In this document: positions 16,875-19,433 of the stretch, piece after piece
How the letters are laid out: each line of letters opens with the position of its first letter
Position numbering within the stretch: position 1 is the stretch's first letter
Assembly (NCBI GenBank): GCA_022736495.1
Contig: DZCR01000055.1
Coordinates: forward strand, 1-19,433
Direction: 5' to 3'
DNA: 19,433 bases
Origin: Desulfobacca acetoxidans
GTDB lineage: Bacteria; Desulfobacterota; Desulfobaccia; Desulfobaccales; 0-14-0-80-60-11
The notes under the pieces: model-generated
Told to the model about the DNA's origin: nothing
Database searches by the model: none
The model's input: the letters and a program-made list of their open reading frames with translations, nothing else
Made by a program: the position numbers and the translations under genes

Positions 16875-17513
16875 ATGCCTAACTTTTGGTACCTCATGTG
16901 CGTGTTGCTGGTGGCGGCGGCAAGCGCGGGGTGCGGTGGGGGCCAGGGGAAGCCCGATACCGCAGCCCTGGAGGCGCCGCTCTCCGATTATGAACAACAA
17001 CAAACTCAATTAACGCCGGAACAAAAGTATATTGCGCAACTGTTAGCGAAGAAAGGTTACGACGCCAACCGTGATAAGCCCACGGTCATCGTAATCCATA
17101 AGCTCAGCCGCAAACTCACCTGTTACCGGGGCCTGACCCCGCTCAAAACCTATCCCGTGGTCCTGGGAAACGACCCATATAACGATAAGTTATGCCAAGG
17201 CGATGCTTGTACCCCGGAAGGGGTGTATCGGGTCCGGGCCAAATATCCCCACGCCAGGTGGGACTCTTTTATCTGGCTGGATTATCCCAGTACCCAGGAC
17301 TGGCTCAAGTTCGCCCGGGCCAAAAAAGCGGGGCGAATTTCCCCGGAGGCAGACATCGGTGGCGAGATCGGCATTCACGGGACTGAATCCCCTTACCGTA
17401 ATATCACCGGACAGAATTGGACCAAGGGGTGCATTTCTTTGCTCAACAAGGACCTGGATGAGATTTATCCCTTGGTGGATAAAAAAACTCTGGTAGTTAT
17501 CACGAAGCAATGA
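16875..17513 (+). CDS. L,D-transpeptidase (YkuD/ErfK family), probable lipoprotein
   Basis: A 212-residue periplasmic enzyme that cross-links peptidoglycan (3-3 bonds) or anchors proteins to it. The N-terminus MPNFWYLMCVLLVAAASAGC looks like a lipoprotein signal with Cys20, although the -3 residue is Ser rather than Leu. The YkuD domain spans about residues 70-211: VIVIHKLSRKLTCYRG strand, TPEGVYRV, and the catalytic motif EIGIHGTE (His168) with TKGCISLLNKDLDEIY (nucleophile Cys186). All catalytic residues are present. ATG 16875 follows GGGGGAGGAAG. A strong terminator lies 30 nt after the stop, so it is a single-gene unit. The choice between cross-linking and protein-anchoring activity cannot be made from sequence. 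Confidence 0.93.
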   Translation: MPNFWYLMCVLLVAAASAGCGGGQGKPDTAALEAPLSDYEQQQTQLTPEQKYIAQLLAKKGYDANRDKPTVIVIHKLSRKLTCYRGLTPLKTYPVVLGNDPYNDKLCQGDACTPEGVYRVRAKYPHARWDSFIWLDYPSTQDWLKFARAKKAGRISPEADIGGEIGIHGTESPYRNITGQNWTKGCISLLNKDLDEIYPLVDKKTLVVITKQ

Positions 17514-17543
17514 CATCCAGATCACTTCGCTGCACCGAACAAA

Positions 17544-17575
17544 AAGGGCGCATCCCGGGTGCGCCCTTGGTTTTT
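17544..17575 (+). terminator. Intrinsic terminator, probably bidirectional
   Basis: AAGGGCGCA, loop TCCCGGG, TGCGCCCTT: a perfect 9-bp stem followed by GGTTTTT. The A-run before the stem gives a T-tract on the minus strand as well. It ends the L,D-transpeptidase transcript. Confidence 0.9.
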
Positions 17576-17938
17576 GGCTGACGTCAAAACCTGCCTCAAG
17601 CACTCCTTTTGCGTCCCTCTTTTGCAACACCTTGAGTAAGCCTTCTTAGTTCGGCGAATCTTTCACAAAGACGGTGGGCATGGGGAACTCCTTTCAGGTC
17701 TTGCCTAATTGCTTGACAGACTCGTCGGGGGGCGCTAATTTTAGATAACTAACGGTTATTTCTTGACAGATTTTTCGCTCCAGGCCAAGCACTGATTACT
17801 GCGGCCTAACCCGAAGAAGGTTTTCGCTGCGTTTATGCAGGTGATTCCGGAGGCAGCGGGCGACCGGCAGGAGATTCAGCCCTGCCGATGGCGCAATTTC
17901 TCCAACCATTTTTTTGTTAATCTTTTAAGGAGGCTTCT
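17576..17938 (+). other. Long intergenic/5' region with direct repeats and a hairpin
   Basis: About 360 nt without a recognisable gene. It holds a direct repeat CTTGACAGA at 17712-17720 and 17762-17770, 50 nt apart. The first TTGACA has TAATTT 17 nt downstream (17736-17741), a possible promoter. Between the copies lies the inverted repeat ATAAC/GTTAT. Near the gene, CGGCAGG (17865-17871), loop AGATTCAGC and CCTGCCG (17881-17887) form a perfect 7-bp hairpin in the predicted leader. TTAAGGAGG then provides the ribosome-binding site of the MBL gene. I could not match it to a known riboswitch. Confidence 0.4.
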
Positions 17939-18868
17939 ATGAAAATTCCCGCCCTCCAGTCCGTTACCGTGGAAGTCCTGGTGGACAATTTTTTTGATGT
18001 CTTTGAGCCGTCCCGCCCTGGCATCGTCGAGCGAGTGGTCCCCGGCCGCCTCAAGAAACCCCTGGTGGCCGCCCACGGACTGGCTTATTTCATCACCCTG
18101 AATTACCAGGGTAAAACAAGCCGCATTCTTATGGATGCTGCCAACTCCCCCCTGCCCCTCTTCAACAACCTGGAAGCCCTGGAACACGACATCGATGGCA
18201 TTGACGCGGTGTTTTTGAGCCACGGGCACCCCGATCACTACGGTGGACTCCTCGAACTCCTGGCCAAACGCACCCGCGCCCCGATGCCGATCTATCTCCA
18301 TAAGGAGGTATTCTGGCCCAAGGTCCTGGTAACCCCTCGGGGCCGGATCGGTCCGTGGGTCCTGGATTCAAATCAGCTGGTGGCCGCAGGGGGCGAACTC
18401 CACGAGAATCAGGGCCCCCAAATGCTCCTGGACCAAGTCCTCCTTACCGGCACGGTGGAGGCCACCACGGCCTACGAAAAACCGCTACCCAGCTTCCGGC
18501 GCAAGGTGGGCGATCAGGAGGAGCAGGACCTCTTTCCCGACGAGCAGGCCCTGGTGGCCTTTGTTGAAGGCCGTGGCCTAGTAGTAATTGGCGGGTGCAG
18601 CCACCCCGGCATCGTCAACATGGTAAAATACGCCCAGAAACTTACAGGCATCCAAAAGATCTCTTTGGTCATCGGAGGCTTCCACCTCACCCCCCACGGC
18701 GATGAAGTGATCCAACAGACCATCGGCGGACTGAAAGAACTCAACCCGGAACTCATCATGGCCGGCCATTGCACCGGCTTTCGGGCCCTTACCAAGCTCG
18801 CCGTCGCCTTCCCCGATAACTTCATGGTCAGCTGCGTAGGCACCAAAGTGATGATAGCGGGGGGATAA
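17939..18868 (+). CDS. MBL-fold metallohydrolase, dihydropterin/RFA-P synthase-like
   Basis: A 309-residue cytoplasmic metallo-beta-lactamase-fold protein. The metal motif FLSHGHPDHYGG gives His95, His97, Asp99 and His100. Further metal ligands are probably His222 in GGCSHPGIVN and His277 in MAGHCTG. The block LVIGGFHL (His249) and the overall length match the MJ0301-like group often annotated as 7,8-dihydropterin-6-yl-methyl-4-(beta-D-ribofuranosyl)aminobenzene 5'-phosphate synthase. That name comes from methanogen pterin biosynthesis and should not be taken literally in a bacterium. ATG 17939 follows a near-perfect TTAAGGAGG. There is no signal peptide. The substrate is unknown. The gene stands alone behind a long 5' region and has no intrinsic terminator with a T-tract after it. 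Confidence 0.88.
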   Translation: MKIPALQSVTVEVLVDNFFDVFEPSRPGIVERVVPGRLKKPLVAAHGLAYFITLNYQGKTSRILMDAANSPLPLFNNLEALEHDIDGIDAVFLSHGHPDHYGGLLELLAKRTRAPMPIYLHKEVFWPKVLVTPRGRIGPWVLDSNQLVAAGGELHENQGPQMLLDQVLLTGTVEATTAYEKPLPSFRRKVGDQEEQDLFPDEQALVAFVEGRGLVVIGGCSHPGIVNMVKYAQKLTGIQKISLVIGGFHLTPHGDEVIQQTIGGLKELNPELIMAGHCTGFRALTKLAVAFPDNFMVSCVGTKVMIAGG

Positions 18869-18918
18869 TTTGGGGGGGGTGGTGAAAAGGCGGGGATCCT
18901 GTGCTCCCTCCCCCAATT
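18867..18918. repeat. G-run/C-run inverted repeat after the MBL gene
   Basis: AATTTGGGGGGGG directly after the MBL stop pairs imperfectly with CTCCCTCCCCCAATT (18904-18918). It may form a stem over a loop of about 25 nt, but no T-tract follows. The remainder of the gap up to recQ (18919-19096) shows no gene I can support. Confidence 0.35.
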
Positions 18919-19096
18919 GCTAAAACCATGGATATCGGCACCTTGGCCCGGCAGGTGCAAAATGGCGCATTGGCCTCCTGCAGGACGCTCTCGCCCATGC
19001 CCGCTGCAGTCTTGTGGCTGGCCAAGCTCACCCATGTGCTCCGGGCGGAGGTCTTTTGGCCGGGAGCGCGGATTGGGGGTTTGCAATACTCATCCT

Positions 19097-19433
19097 ATGT
19101 TAAATATTCTTAAAACCCATTTTGGCTTTGATCAATTTCGTCCTTTGTAGGAAGAGATTATTAAGTGCGTAATTTCGCAAAGAGATGCCTTTGTGCTGAT
19201 GCCTACGGGGGGAGGAAAGTCGCTGTGCTATCAATTACCGGCCCTAATCATGCCAGGAGCGACCTTGGTTATTTCGCCCCTCATTGCCCTTATGAAAGAC
19301 CAAGTGGACGCCCTCAAGGCCAATGGCATTCCGGCGGAATTTATTAATAGCACGTTAAGTCGCACTGAGATTGATGAAATTCAGACAGAGGTGCGAATTG
19401 GAAAAATAAAAATCCTTTATGTGGCGCCCGAAC
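19097..19433 (+). pseudogene. recQ: RecQ-type DNA helicase, interrupted by an in-frame TAG, cut by window edge
   Basis: The start of an ATP-dependent 3'-5' DNA helicase of the RecQ family. From ATG 19097 the frame reads LKTHFGFDQFRPL, then TAG (19148-19150), then EEIIKCVISQRDAFVLMP in the same frame. Relatives have FRPxQxEII here: the TAG replaces the conserved Gln of motif 0, which contacts the ATP adenine, and one C-to-T change (CAG to TAG) explains it. Downstream the sequence is otherwise normal: Walker A LMPTGGGKSLCYQLPAL, motif Ia LVISPLIALMKDQVDAL and INSTLS...ILYVAPE, with no further lesion up to the window end. Later in-frame starts (GTG in FVLMP) would lack motif 0. It could be a recent nonsense mutation, a sequencing error, or suppressed; the rest of the gene lies outside the window. 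Confidence 0.85.

Noticed and set aside
17835..17942. 35-residue open frame ending in an ATGA overlap with the MBL gene
   Set aside because: Its 3' end merely reads through the Shine-Dalgarno sequence and the hairpin; composition is not convincing and no ribosome-binding site is present.
18901..19113. Plus-strand 70-codon open frame before recQ
   Set aside because: No clear ribosome-binding site, no hydrophobic or domain pattern; it overlaps the recQ start in another frame. Probably chance.
19148..19150. Pyrrolysine or genetic-code reassignment at the recQ TAG
   Set aside because: The expected residue is Gln, and TAG ends argS, SPOR, protease, adaptor and the large secreted protein normally, so reassignment would extend all of them.
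1..19433. tRNA or rRNA genes, CRISPR arrays, insertion sequences, integrases, toxin-antitoxin or phage-defence genes
   Set aside because: Searched by eye for T-loop motifs, regularly spaced repeats and transposase or defence motifs; none found. Short or divergent elements could be missed without a computed search.

Overview
The window looks like chromosomal DNA of a moderately high-GC (about 60 percent by eye) Gram-negative bacterium. Outer-membrane lipoproteins, a tripartite efflux pump and a periplasmic protease show two membranes. The argS-SPOR gene pair, a RpoN-type promoter and the cyclase/TPR gene remnants fit Desulfobacterota (former Deltaproteobacteria). That placement is an inference from gene content, not a phylogeny.

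Layout. (1) 1-2415, plus strand: the 3' part of argS followed 16 nt later by a membrane-anchored SPOR-domain protein. (2) 2416-14440, minus strand: a trypsin-like periplasmic protease (2631-3368), a truncated class III nucleotide cyclase remnant, a complete tripartite RND efflux operon (adaptor 8457-9647, pump 5278-8451, outer-membrane factor 3830-5281), a six-helix potassium channel, a Ca2+/H+ exchanger and an 841-residue secreted protein with GPW repeats and an RGG-rich tail. (3) 14609-15495, plus strand: a 5'-truncated, frameshifted TPR gene of the kind found at the C-terminus of cyclase/TolB-like/TPR proteins. (4) 15718-17575: a small secreted Lys/Thr/Glu-rich protein behind a sigma-54-like promoter and ahead of a strong terminator; then a YacP-like NYN RNase gene and an L,D-transpeptidase gene, divergently transcribed from overlapping promoters. 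(5) 17576-19433, plus strand: a 5' region with repeats and a hairpin, an MBL-fold hydrolase, and the start of recQ carrying an in-frame amber codon.

How the genes work together. Most intact genes deal with the envelope: drug/solute extrusion, K+ and Ca2+ movement, periplasmic proteolysis, peptidoglycan cross-linking and surface protein secretion. The adaptor, pump and outer-membrane factor form one machine and are tightly coupled (5-nt gap, then an ATGA overlap). The channel lies 36 nt upstream of the adaptor and may share its transcript.

Most notable points. The minus-strand block of about 10.6 kb (efflux, ion transport, secreted protein) is bordered on both sides by remnants of cyclase-type genes, and the outer-membrane-factor stop codon lies inside the cyclase remnant. 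Several reading frames are broken: TPR by a frameshift, recQ by TAG at the conserved motif-0 Gln, and two small intergenic frames that look protein-like but are interrupted. An RNA-hairpin-rich leader precedes the Ca2+/H+ exchanger. I did not find a convincing new defence or mobile system; no transposase, integrase, CRISPR array or tRNA is visible.
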